DNA of 64,000 nucleotides from Hymenobacter persicinus (GTDB lineage: Bacteria > Bacteroidota > Bacteroidia > Cytophagales > Hymenobacteraceae). A program made the position numbers and the translations under genes. Shown here in pieces: positions 40,994 through 47,899 of this stretch. Every line of letters begins with the position of its first letter. The stretch's first letter is position 1. The DNA lies in the NCBI RefSeq assembly GCF_004167665.1, contig NZ_SEWE01000011.1, positions 47,962-111,961 on the forward strand. The letters run 5' to 3'. Below the pieces are notes generated by a model. That model saw nothing but the letters and a program-made list of their open reading frames with translations, was not told the origin of the DNA and did no database searches.

Positions 40994-41053
40994 ATGCTCC
41001 AGCCCGTCGGCCGCTTTTATTTTAGCTACTACTTCACCTACGCCACGGCGTAG
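40994..41053 (+). CDS. Phe/Tyr leader peptide 1
   Basis: A 19-residue peptide, MLQPVGRFYFSYYFTYATA, with three Phe and four Tyr in nine residues (8-16). The codons are TTT, TAT, TTT, TAC, TAC, TTC and TAC at 41015-41041. No Shine-Dalgarno site is present, as is normal here. The stop codon (41051-41053) lies within the segment that forms the antiterminator (41047-41058), so a ribosome finishing translation would mask it. Composition, size and the terminator 40 bases downstream parallel PheL of enterobacteria, here with Tyr codons as well. No such gene is usually annotated because of its length. Confidence 0.82.
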   Translation: MLQPVGRFYFSYYFTYATA

Positions 41054-41092
41054 TTGAGCGGCCCCCCTGTAGCTTTTTCCCTCGAAATTCTC

Positions 41093-41127
41093 AGCGCCTC
41101 TCGACTACCTCGGGAGGCGCTTTTTTT
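41093..41127 (+). terminator. Attenuator 1 (terminator after leader peptide 1)
   Basis: A 12-bp stem AGCGCCTCTCGA (41093-41104) / TCGGGAGGCGCT (41110-41121), with one G-U pair and a 5-base loop, followed by seven T. A competing antiterminator pairs GTTGAG (41053-41058) with CTCAGC (41090-41095) and GGC (41047-41049) with GCC (41096-41098). It uses the same 5' arm, so the two structures exclude each other. Confidence 0.88.
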
Positions 41128-41146
41128 GCGCCCTACCTCTTCTGCC

Positions 41147-41227
41147 ATGCCGGCTCCGACCTTCTTTTATTACGGCTTTACCTACCGCTTCTATCCGAAG
41201 CAGCGGCTGCCCTATTGCCTGGCCTGA
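41147..41227 (+). CDS. Phe/Tyr leader peptide 2
   Basis: A 26-residue peptide starting MPAPTFFYYGFTYRFYPKQR and ending LPYCLA. It has four Phe and five Tyr; eight of residues 6-16 are aromatic, coded at 41162-41194. The core YYGFTY resembles YYFTY of leader 1, so one may be a copy of the other. The last codons and the stop (41225-41227) overlap the first strand of the second antiterminator (41218-41222). It begins 19 bases after the T-run of attenuator 1, so it is translated only from transcripts that read through the first terminator, unless it has a separate promoter. Confidence 0.82.
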   Translation: MPAPTFFYYGFTYRFYPKQRLPYCLA

Positions 41228-41256
41228 CCTCCCTCAGGAACTCCCAGCCAACGCCC

Positions 41257-41285
41257 AGGGCCCCGCACTACGGAGGCCCTTTTTT
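41257..41285 (+). terminator. Attenuator 2 (terminator after leader peptide 2)
   Basis: A stem AGGGCCCCG (41257-41265) / CGG-A-GGCCCT (41271-41280), with one bulged A and loop CACTA, followed by six T. It ends 24 bases before the pheA start codon. A competing pairing joins CCTGG (41218-41222) with CCAGG (41255-41259), which takes three bases of the terminator's 5' arm. Confidence 0.82.
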
Positions 41286-41309
41286 ATTGCCCTTTTTGTC
41301 TTTTTCCGC

Positions 41310-42137
41310 ATGTCTTCTTCCGTCGCCATCCAGGGTTTTGCCGGCAGCTTCCACGAGCTGGCCGCCCACCACTACTTCGGTTCCGCCACCACCACGCGAC
41401 CCTGCGCCACGTTTGAGGAGCTGGTGCGGCAGGTAGCTGGCGGCTCGGCCCGCCACGGGCTGATGGCCATTGAGAATTCCATTGCCGGCAGCATTCTGCC
41501 CAACTACACCCTGCTGCGCAAAGCCGACCTGCGCATCACCGGGGAGGTTTACCTGCGCATCCGCCAGCACCTGCTGGCCCTGCCCGGGCAGGAGCTGGCC
41601 GCCATCGAGGAAGTCCACTCCCACCCCATGGCCCTGCTGCAGTGCGCCGACTTTCTGGGCCAGCACCCCTGGCGGCTGGTCGAAACCGAGGACACGGGCC
41701 TGAGCGCCCAGCGCATTCGGGAAAGCCGGCGCAACGGGGTGGCCGCCGTGGCCGGGACCCGGGCCGCCGAGCTATTCGGCCTCGACATTCTGGCCGCCGA
41801 CATTCACACCGAGAAGCAGAACTACACCCGCTTTCTGGTGTTGGCCAAGCCCGAGCACGCTCCCGAGCCGGAGCAGCCCGACAAGGCTTCGCTCTACTTC
41901 CACGCCGCCCACCGCCAGGGCAGCCTAGCCCAGGTGCTGGTGCGCATTGCCGACCTCGGCATCAACCTCTCCAAGCTTCAGTCGTGCCCCAGGCCGGGCA
42001 GCACCTGGCACTACACCTTCCACGCTGACCTCGAATTCGACGACCCGGCCCAGCTCGCCGCCGCCCTGACCGCCATCGGGCCCGTGACCGAAAAAGTGCA
42101 GGTGCTGGGCCGCTACCGCCGGGGCGTCACCCACTAA
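41310..42137 (+). CDS. pheA: Prephenate dehydratase
   Basis: 275 residues. It turns prephenate into phenylpyruvate, the last step before phenylalanine. The catalytic domain has GFAGSFHELAAHHYFG, MAIENSIAGSILPNY, EEVHSHPMALLQC and TRFLVL at its end. An ACT domain follows (KASLYFHAAHRQGSLAQVLVRI and ADLGINLSKLQSCP), which in this family binds Phe for feedback inhibition. There is no fused chorismate mutase; that activity sits on the DAHP synthase gene of the same operon. The start codon lies 24 bases after attenuator 2. It is the first structural gene of the operon. Confidence 0.95.
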   Translation: MSSSVAIQGFAGSFHELAAHHYFGSATTTRPCATFEELVRQVAGGSARHGLMAIENSIAGSILPNYTLLRKADLRITGEVYLRIRQHLLALPGQELAAIEEVHSHPMALLQCADFLGQHPWRLVETEDTGLSAQRIRESRRNGVAAVAGTRAAELFGLDILAADIHTEKQNYTRFLVLAKPEHAPEPEQPDKASLYFHAAHRQGSLAQVLVRIADLGINLSKLQSCPRPGSTWHYTFHADLEFDDPAQLAAALTAIGPVTEKVQVLGRYRRGVTH

Positions 42138-42189
42138 CGCCCGCTTTCCCACCGAGGTCCGAAGCCCTAAGATGTTAAGTCCTGAACCC

Positions 42190-43362
42190 ATGAACGTTTC
42201 CGTCGCCAGCCGCCTGCAGCACACCAGTGAGTACTACTTCTCCCGGAAGCTGCGCGAAATTGAGGCCCTGAACCAAGCCGGGGCCGCCGTTATCAACCTC
42301 GGCATCGGCAGCCCCGACCTGCCGCCCCACCCCACCGTGGTGGAGGCCCTGACCAGCGCGGCCCAGCGGTCCGACACCCACGCCTACCAGAATTACAAGG
42401 GCGTGCCGGCCCTGCGCCAGGCCATGGCCGCCTGGTACGGGCGCCAGTACGGCGTAGCGCTGGATGCCGACTCGGAAGTGCTGCCCCTGCTCGGCTCCAA
42501 GGAAGGCATCATCCACGTCAGCATGACGTTTCTGGAGGCCGGCGACGAGGTGCTGATTCCTAACCCCGGCTACCCGGCCTACCGCGCCGCCGCCCAGCTC
42601 AGCGGGGCCACGCCCATCGACTACGACCTGACGGCCGAAAACCACTGGCTGCCCGACCTTGACGCCCTGGCCCGCCGCGACCTGAGCCGGGTGAAGCTTA
42701 TGTGGGTGAACTATCCGCACATGCCCACCGGCACGGCCGCCGACCCGGCTTTTTTCGCTCGGCTCGTGGCCTTTGCCGCGGCCCACAATATTCTGCTCGT
42801 CCACGACAACCCCTACAGCTTCATTCTTAATCCCGAGGCCCCGCAGAGCCTGCTGGCCGTGCCCGGGGCGCGGGAAGTGGCGCTGGAGCTGAACTCGCTG
42901 AGCAAGTCGCACAACATGGCGGGCTGGCGCGTGGGTCTGCTGGCAGGCCGCGCCGACCTGCTCCAGGAGGTGCTGCGCTTCAAGAGCAACCTCGACTCGG
43001 GCATGTTTCTGCCGGTGCAGCTGGCCGCCGTAGCTGCCCTCCAGCTCGACCACGCCTGGTACGAGGCGCTCAACACCCACTACCGTGCCCGCCGGGAACT
43101 GGTGCTGGAGCTGCTCGACACCATCGGGTGCGCCGTGGCTCCGGGTCAGGTGGGTTTGTTCGTGTGGGCCGCCGTGCCGGCCGGGTACGCCGACGGCTAC
43201 GCCCTGAGCGACGAGCTGCTGCGCGAAGCCCGGGTGTTCATCACGCCCGGCGGCATTTTCGGCTCCAACGGCAACGGCTTTATCCGGGTGAGTCTGTGCC
43301 AGCCAGTAGAAGTGCTGCGGGCCGCGCTGGCGCGGGTCAACGGCGAAATAGTGAGGTTGTGA
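42190..43362 (+). CDS. Class I/II PLP-dependent aminotransferase, probably for Phe/Tyr
   Basis: 390 residues. Fold type I aminotransferase motifs are NLGIGSPDLPPHPTVVEAL, YQNYKGVPALRQAMAAWY, GSKEGIIHVSMTFLEAGDEVL (split), PNPGYPAYRAAA, NYPHMPTGT, and the Lys of the Schiff base in ELNSLSKSHNMAGWRVG. The substrate-binding Arg is in NGFIRVSLC. Flanked by pheA and tyrA, it probably transaminates phenylpyruvate and 4-hydroxyphenylpyruvate. I start at 42190 (MNVSVASRLQHTSEYYF); an ATG at 42172 adds only six residues. It ends inside a palindromic repeat. Confidence 0.9.
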   Translation: MNVSVASRLQHTSEYYFSRKLREIEALNQAGAAVINLGIGSPDLPPHPTVVEALTSAAQRSDTHAYQNYKGVPALRQAMAAWYGRQYGVALDADSEVLPLLGSKEGIIHVSMTFLEAGDEVLIPNPGYPAYRAAAQLSGATPIDYDLTAENHWLPDLDALARRDLSRVKLMWVNYPHMPTGTAADPAFFARLVAFAAAHNILLVHDNPYSFILNPEAPQSLLAVPGAREVALELNSLSKSHNMAGWRVGLLAGRADLLQEVLRFKSNLDSGMFLPVQLAAVAALQLDHAWYEALNTHYRARRELVLELLDTIGCAVAPGQVGLFVWAAVPAGYADGYALSDELLREARVFITPGGIFGSNGNGFIRVSLCQPVEVLRAALARVNGEIVRL

Positions 43363-43433
43363 AGTTGTAGCTCAATGCCCTCCTCCTCGCTCCGCTTCAC
43401 CCGCTCACAACTCCACAACCCCTCAATTTCACG
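43344..43433. repeat. Palindromic intergenic repeat, GTGAAATAGTGA family, copy C
   Basis: The left side GAAATAGTGAGGTTGTGAAG and the right side CACAACCCCTCAATTTC pair imperfectly. It lies between the aminotransferase and tyrA genes within the operon and overlaps the last codons of the aminotransferase. Related to copies at 2066-2184 and 57561-57671. Confidence 0.5.
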
Positions 43434-43442
43434 CTTAACCCA

Positions 43443-44285
43443 ATGATTGTCACGATAATCGGCCTGGGCCTCATTGGCGGCTCCCTATCCATCAGCCTTC
43501 AGCAGCAAGGCCTCGCCACCCACCGCATCGGCGTGGATCTGAGCCCCGAAAACCGGCAGCAGGCCCTGGCCCTGGGGCTGGTGGAGGAAGTCAGCACCGA
43601 CCTGGGCGCCGCCGTGAGCCGTGCCGACCTGGTAGTGGTGGCCGTGCCCATGGACGCCATGCTCACCGTGCTGCCCCAGGTCCTCGATGTGGTCGACCAG
43701 CAGGTCGTTATCGACGTGGGTTCGACGAAATCCATGCTGCTGGCGGCCGTGGCGGCGCACCCGCGCCGGGGCCGGTTCGTGGCCGTGCACCCCATGGCCG
43801 GCACCGAGTACTCGGGACCCGAGGCGGCCGTGGCCGGCTTGTTCGAGGATAAAACCCTGGTTGTCTGCGACGCCGGGCAGAGCGACGCCGACGCTGTGAC
43901 GCGGGTAGAAGCGCTGTTTACCCGGCTCCGCATGCGCATCGAGCACCTCGACGCCGGTGCCCACGACCTGCACACGGCCTACGTGTCGCACATTTCGCAC
44001 ATCACCTCCTTCGCCCTGGCTCTGACGGTACTGAAAAAGGAGAAAGAAGAGCAGCAGATTTTCGCTCTGGCCAGCGGGGGCTTCGCCTCCACGGTGCGCT
44101 TGACCAAAAGCTCGCCCGACATGTGGGTGCCCATCTTCCGCCAGAACCGCGTGAACGTGCTCGACGTGCTCGACGAACACATCCAGCAGCTCCAGCACCT
44201 GCGCCAGCTCATTGACGCCGAGGACTTTGCCGCCGTCTACCAGCAGATTGAGCAGGCCAACCTCATCAAGAAGATTCTAAAGTAA
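43443..44285 (+). CDS. tyrA: Prephenate dehydrogenase
   Basis: 280 residues. It oxidises prephenate to 4-hydroxyphenylpyruvate for tyrosine synthesis. The NAD-binding start is MIVTIIGLGLIGGSLSISLQQ, the diagnostic DVGSTKSMLL precedes VAVHPMAGTEYSGPEAA, and the helical dimer domain includes HDLHTAYVSHISHITSFALA and WVPIFRQNR. There is no ACT domain, so feedback by Tyr is not obvious. It is the third structural gene of the operon, with palindromic repeats on both sides (80 and 199 bases of spacer). Confidence 0.95.
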   Translation: MIVTIIGLGLIGGSLSISLQQQGLATHRIGVDLSPENRQQALALGLVEEVSTDLGAAVSRADLVVVAVPMDAMLTVLPQVLDVVDQQVVIDVGSTKSMLLAAVAAHPRRGRFVAVHPMAGTEYSGPEAAVAGLFEDKTLVVCDAGQSDADAVTRVEALFTRLRMRIEHLDAGAHDLHTAYVSHISHITSFALALTVLKKEKEEQQIFALASGGFASTVRLTKSSPDMWVPIFRQNRVNVLDVLDEHIQQLQHLRQLIDAEDFAAVYQQIEQANLIKKILK

Positions 44286-44440
44286 CCAGAACGTCAGTTC
44301 CCCTCCTTAGATAAGGAGGGGTGCCCAAAGGGCGGGGTGGTGGACCACGCTGGAACGACTTTAAGCAGTAGCTCCAAGACTCGTGCAACGATTGTCAACC
44401 GCCCCTGACCCCTCCTCATCTGAGGAGGGGAACCAGCTCC
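44286..44440. repeat. MITE-like repeat with CCCCTCCT hairpin ends
   Basis: Left hairpin CCCCTCCTTA (44300-44309) / TAAGGAGGGG (44312-44321), right hairpin CCCCTCCTCA (44409-44418) / TGAGGAGGGG (44421-44430). The two halves are also inverted copies of each other: GGGCGGGGTGG on the left, ACCGCCCC on the right. It fills the gap between tyrA and the DAHP synthase gene. The start CCAGAACGTCA matches the start of the repeat at 31518. Confidence 0.75.
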
Positions 44441-44484
44441 CAATCCTTTTACCTTTTCAAAACCTCAAAAACGCAACATACATC

Positions 44485-45555
44485 ATGCAATCTGCCCTGT
44501 TCAACCGCCAGCCCGACGATAAGCCCTACCTGATTGCCGGCCCCTGCTCGGCCGAAACCGAGGAGCAGGTCCTCGACACCTGCCAGCGTCTGGCCGCCAC
44601 CGGCAAGGTGCAGGCCCTGCGCGCCGGCATCTGGAAGCCCCGTACCAAACCCGGCGGCTTCGAAGGCATCGGCACCAAGGGCCTGCCCTGGCTGAAGAAA
44701 GCCGGGGAGCTGACCGGTCTGCCCATTGCCGTGGAAGTGGCCACGGCCAAGCACGTGGAAGACTGCCTGGCCTTCGGCGTCGACATTCTGTGGGTGGGCG
44801 CCCGCACCACCGGCAACCCGTTTTCGGTCCAGGAAATTGCCAACGTGCTGCGCGGCGTGCAGGTGCCGGTGCTGGTCAAGAACCCCATTCACCCCGAGCT
44901 GGAGCTGTGGGCCGGGGCCGTGGAGCGCCTGCAAAAGGCCGGCCTGGAAAAAGTGGGCCTGATTCACCGGGGCTTCAGCTCCTACGGCAACACCGACTTC
45001 CGCAACGCGCCCATGTGGCACCTGCCCATCGAGATGAAGCGCCGCCACCCCGAAATGCCCCTGCTCTGCGACCCCAGTCACATCTGCGGCCGCCGCGACA
45101 CGCTCTTTTCCGTGGCCCAGCAGGCCCTGAACCTGGGCTTCGAGGGCAACATGATTGAAAGTCATATCGACCCCGACCACGCCTGGAGCGACGCCAAGCA
45201 GCAGATTACCCCCGAAGTACTCCGCGACCTGATTGAAGGCTTGGTGTGGCGCCACGAAACCACCGACCAGCGCGAATTCCTGACGGCCCTGGCCGGCCTG
45301 CGGGAGCAGATCAACCAGATTGACGCCGAAATCATCCAACTGCTGGGCCGGCGCATGGGCGTGGCCGAGAAAATCGGGCTCTACAAAAAGGAAAATGACA
45401 TCACCATCCTGCAAACCGGCCGCTGGAACGAGGTGCTCGAGCGCGCCCAGCGCCAGGGCTCCACGGTGGGCCTTACGCCCGAGTTCGTGGAGCAGTACCT
45501 CGAAGCCGTCCACCTCGAATCCATCAACCGCCAGAACAGCGTGATGAACCAATAA
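44485..45555 (+). CDS. Bifunctional DAHP synthase / chorismate mutase (type II)
   Basis: 356 residues. Residues 1-260 form a DAHP synthase related to the short AroF/KDO8P-type: KPYLIAGPCSAETEEQ, RAGIWKPRTKPGGFEGIG, GLIHRGFSSYGN, CDPSHICGRR and MIESHIDPD. Residues 270-355 form an AroQ chorismate mutase: LAGLREQINQIDAEIIQLLGRRMGVAEKIGLYKKEN (positions 271-306). It supplies the first step of the shikimate pathway and the branch step to prephenate, feeding pheA and tyrA. The start at 44485 (MQSALFNRQ) excludes the repeat upstream. It is the last gene of the operon and is followed by a strong terminator. Confidence 0.95.
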   Translation: MQSALFNRQPDDKPYLIAGPCSAETEEQVLDTCQRLAATGKVQALRAGIWKPRTKPGGFEGIGTKGLPWLKKAGELTGLPIAVEVATAKHVEDCLAFGVDILWVGARTTGNPFSVQEIANVLRGVQVPVLVKNPIHPELELWAGAVERLQKAGLEKVGLIHRGFSSYGNTDFRNAPMWHLPIEMKRRHPEMPLLCDPSHICGRRDTLFSVAQQALNLGFEGNMIESHIDPDHAWSDAKQQITPEVLRDLIEGLVWRHETTDQREFLTALAGLREQINQIDAEIIQLLGRRMGVAEKIGLYKKENDITILQTGRWNEVLERAQRQGSTVGLTPEFVEQYLEAVHLESINRQNSVMNQ

Positions 45556-45560
45556 AGCTA

Positions 45561-45595
45561 AAAAGCCCCGCGACCGAACCGGCGCGGGGCTTTTT
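45561..45595 (+). terminator. Terminator of the Phe/Tyr operon
   Basis: Stem AGCCCCGCG (45564-45572) / CGCGGGGCT (45583-45591), with A-T pairs outside it and five T. Confidence 0.9.
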
Positions 45596-45773
45596 GCTGG
45601 TGGGTGGCGCCAAAAATCATTGGCATCAGACTTCTAAACGCGGGGCTTTTAGCAGAAAATTGCCGGTGCGGGCGTAGCGTGGCATAAATCCGCCGTTTCC
45701 AGTAGGCTTCTGAATCCGGAAGCTCAACCGCGCCGGCGTTGGCCGCGCGCCGAATTTGGCCGTACTTAGGCCC

Positions 45774-47159
45774 ATGCTGTTTTATACCGTCATGAAGCCC
45801 GTGGTGCAGGTGGCGCTGCGCGTGTTTTTCCGTCGCCTCGAAATCCGCCGCCGGGAGCGGCTGGAGCAGCCGGGCCCCATGCTCATCGTTTCGAACCACC
45901 CCAACACGCTCATGGACCCGCTGGTGGTAGCCGCCAACCGCCGCGCCCCCATTGCCTTTCTGGCCAAGAGCACGTTTTTCAAAAACCCGATTTCCAGGGC
46001 CATCTTTTTGTCGGGCAACTGCATCCCCATCTACCGGCGGCAGGACGCGGAAAGCGGCGACTCCGGCGTGACGCCCGAGGAGCTGGCCGCCCGCAACGAG
46101 GCCGCCTTCGGGCAGTGCTACGACTACTTCGACAAGGGCGGCGTCATCCAGATTTTCCCCGAGGGCACCAGCGTGAGCGAGCGGCGCCTGCGCCCGCTCA
46201 AAACCGGGGCGGCCCGCATCAGCCTCGGCGCCGAGGCCCGCCACGACTTCCGCCTGGGCCTGCGCATCCTGCCCATCGGCATCAACTACTTCGACCCCAG
46301 CCGCTTCCGCTCCGACGTGTTCGTCAACATTGGCCGGCCGATTCTGGTGGCCGACTACGCCGCGGCCTACCGCGCCGACCCCGAAGCCGCCGCCGACGCG
46401 CTGACCGAGGAAATCCGGCGGCGGCTGGAGCAACGTCTGGTTATCACCCGCGACGCGGCCGACGACGAGCTGGTGCTGCAGGTGGAGCGAACCTTCGGCG
46501 AGCACCTGATTCCCGACGACGAGGAAACCCTCTACGATAACTTCCTGCTCAGCCGCACCCTGCTCGAGGCCGTGCTTTACTTCGAGCAGCACGCCCCCGC
46601 CCGCCTCACCGAAGTGCGCGAAAAGATGAGCCGCTACCTGCTCGACCTGGGCCGCCTCCGCCTCACCGACGAAGCCCTGGAGTCGAGTACGGGGGCGGGG
46701 CGGCGCTGGGCCCGGGCCACGGTGTCGGGCCTGAAGCTGGCGCTGGGCCTGCCACTCTACCTGTACGGGCTGCTGAACAACTACATTCCCTATATCCTGC
46801 CCTCCCTCATTGCCAAGCGGGCCACCAAGGACCTGGAGTTTGTGGCGCCCATTATGATGGTCACGGGCATCCTGACATTTGGCCTAAGCTACGCGGTGCA
46901 GATCGGGCTGGTCCACCACTTCACCCAGAGCTGGCTCTGGACGAGCCTGTACGCGCTGAGTCTGCCGCTGTCGGGCTTTTACGCGCTGAGCTACTGGAAC
47001 AATCTGCGCGCCCGCCTGCGCCGGCTGCGGGCTTTGCACCTGTTTCGCACCCAACGGCCGGTGATGGAAAGCCTGCTGCGCCAGCGCCACGACATCCTGC
47101 GGCTGCTCAGCGAGTCGCGCGCGGCCTACCTGGCGGCCACGGGCTCGGTGGCCCAGTAG
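45774..47159 (+). CDS. PlsC-like lysophospholipid acyltransferase family membrane protein
   Basis: 461 residues. The acyltransferase start is MLIVSNHPNTLMDPLVVAA (His42 and Asp48), then AKSTFFKNPISRAIFLSGNCIPIYRR (split over residues 64-89), and FPEGTSVSERRLRPLKTGA. These are the glycerolipid acyltransferase blocks I-III. Four membrane segments lie in the last third (about 310-420). The protein probably acylates a lysophospholipid or related lipid in the inner membrane; the long C-terminal part is typical of a Bacteroidetes group of 450-500 residues. ATG at 45774 is chosen over a TTG at 45756; a -7-like TACTTAGG lies 3 bases before it. Confidence 0.86.
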   Translation: MLFYTVMKPVVQVALRVFFRRLEIRRRERLEQPGPMLIVSNHPNTLMDPLVVAANRRAPIAFLAKSTFFKNPISRAIFLSGNCIPIYRRQDAESGDSGVTPEELAARNEAAFGQCYDYFDKGGVIQIFPEGTSVSERRLRPLKTGAARISLGAEARHDFRLGLRILPIGINYFDPSRFRSDVFVNIGRPILVADYAAAYRADPEAAADALTEEIRRRLEQRLVITRDAADDELVLQVERTFGEHLIPDDEETLYDNFLLSRTLLEAVLYFEQHAPARLTEVREKMSRYLLDLGRLRLTDEALESSTGAGRRWARATVSGLKLALGLPLYLYGLLNNYIPYILPSLIAKRATKDLEFVAPIMMVTGILTFGLSYAVQIGLVHHFTQSWLWTSLYALSLPLSGFYALSYWNNLRARLRRLRALHLFRTQRPVMESLLRQRHDILRLLSESRAAYLAATGSVAQ

Positions 47160-47194
47160 CAGGCTCTTCCCGCTGGCTTATTTCACGCCAAAAG

Positions 47195-47225
47195 CCCTCC
47201 GCCACGAGTTGGCAGGGGGATTTTT
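47195..47225 (+). terminator. Terminator of the acyltransferase gene
   Basis: CCCTCCGCCA (47195-47204) pairs with TGGCAGGGGG (47210-47219) with one mismatch and one wobble, followed by ATTTTT. Confidence 0.7.
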
Positions 47226-47252
47226 GGTGGATTGTGGTGCGCTTTTGTTAGC

Positions 47253-47897
47253 CTAGAAGTCTGCTTTCACCCCGATGGCCAGGGTCAGGATCTGTCCGAA
47301 GCTCAGGCCCTTGCGGTTCTGCGCGTAGCTGACGGCGTACAGGTCGTTGGTGCCCAGCTCGTAGTAGAGCGACACTGCCTTGGGCGCGGCCTCGGTGGAA
47401 CCGGGGCGCAGAAACGTCAGGCGGCTGCCGGCCAGCGGACCGTAGCGGGTATCGGTCGAAAACCAGTAATAATCCTTGGTGTACTGCCCGCGCTCCTCGT
47501 CGTTGATGGTGCCGTGAGTGTAGCTGAAGTACACGCCCACGGTCAGGGGCTTAAGTTGCCACTGGTCGGCGAGGCGCACCGTGAAGGGCGAATACAGCAG
47601 CTTGGCCGAGGCCAACGACAGCGTGGAGCCGGCATATTTCTTGGGCACGTAGCCCAGCAGAATGTCGGTTTCAACCTTGTTTTTGGCAAAAGCATATCCC
47701 GCCCCGGCCGCGACCATGCCGATGCCGCCGCCGGTCTGCACCATCAGGTGGCGGGGCCGGTACCAGGGGTGAATTGCCGCAGTGCGCTTTTGCGCGGGAG
47801 CTGGAGCCGCATCGGGCTCGGAAGTAGCGTGGGCACTGAAGCTAGGAGCCAGCAGCAGAACGGCCGCCGTAGCGCCGAGGAAAGAACGGTACTGCAT
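47253..47897 (-). CDS. Outer-membrane or periplasmic beta-rich protein, unknown function
   Basis: 214 residues. A signal peptide (about 1-23, ending FSAHA) and an Ala/Pro-rich linker are followed by alternating beta-strand text (HLMVQTGGGIGMVAAGAGYAF, ETDILLGYVPKKYAG, VGVYFSYTHG, AVSLYYELGTND) and a C-terminal Phe, as in small outer-membrane barrels. I do not recognise a named family. Its start lies 2 bases after the stop of the metallophosphoesterase gene, so the two are co-transcribed. Confidence 0.72.
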   Translation of the reverse strand: MQYRSFLGATAAVLLLAPSFSAHATSEPDAAPAPAQKRTAAIHPWYRPRHLMVQTGGGIGMVAAGAGYAFAKNKVETDILLGYVPKKYAGSTLSLASAKLLYSPFTVRLADQWQLKPLTVGVYFSYTHGTINDEERGQYTKDYYWFSTDTRYGPLAGSRLTFLRPGSTEAAPKAVSLYYELGTNDLYAVSYAQNRKGLSFGQILTLAIGVKADF

Positions 47898-47899
47898 GA

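Larger units (their letters stand above)
40822..41309 (+). promoter_or_regulatory. Leader region with two transcription attenuators in series, controlling the Phe/Tyr operon
   Basis: This 488-base stretch runs from the TPR gene start to pheA. It contains a candidate promoter (TTTG at 40939-40942, weak -7 near 40963-40970), a 19-codon leader peptide with an intrinsic terminator, and a 26-codon leader peptide with a second intrinsic terminator. Both peptides are rich in Phe and Tyr. The predicted scheme is ribosome-mediated attenuation: with charged tRNA-Phe and tRNA-Tyr the ribosome finishes each leader and the terminator forms; when either is scarce, stalling frees an antiterminator and RNA polymerase continues into pheA. 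All parts are seen in sequence. The mechanism is inferred. Confidence 0.8.
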
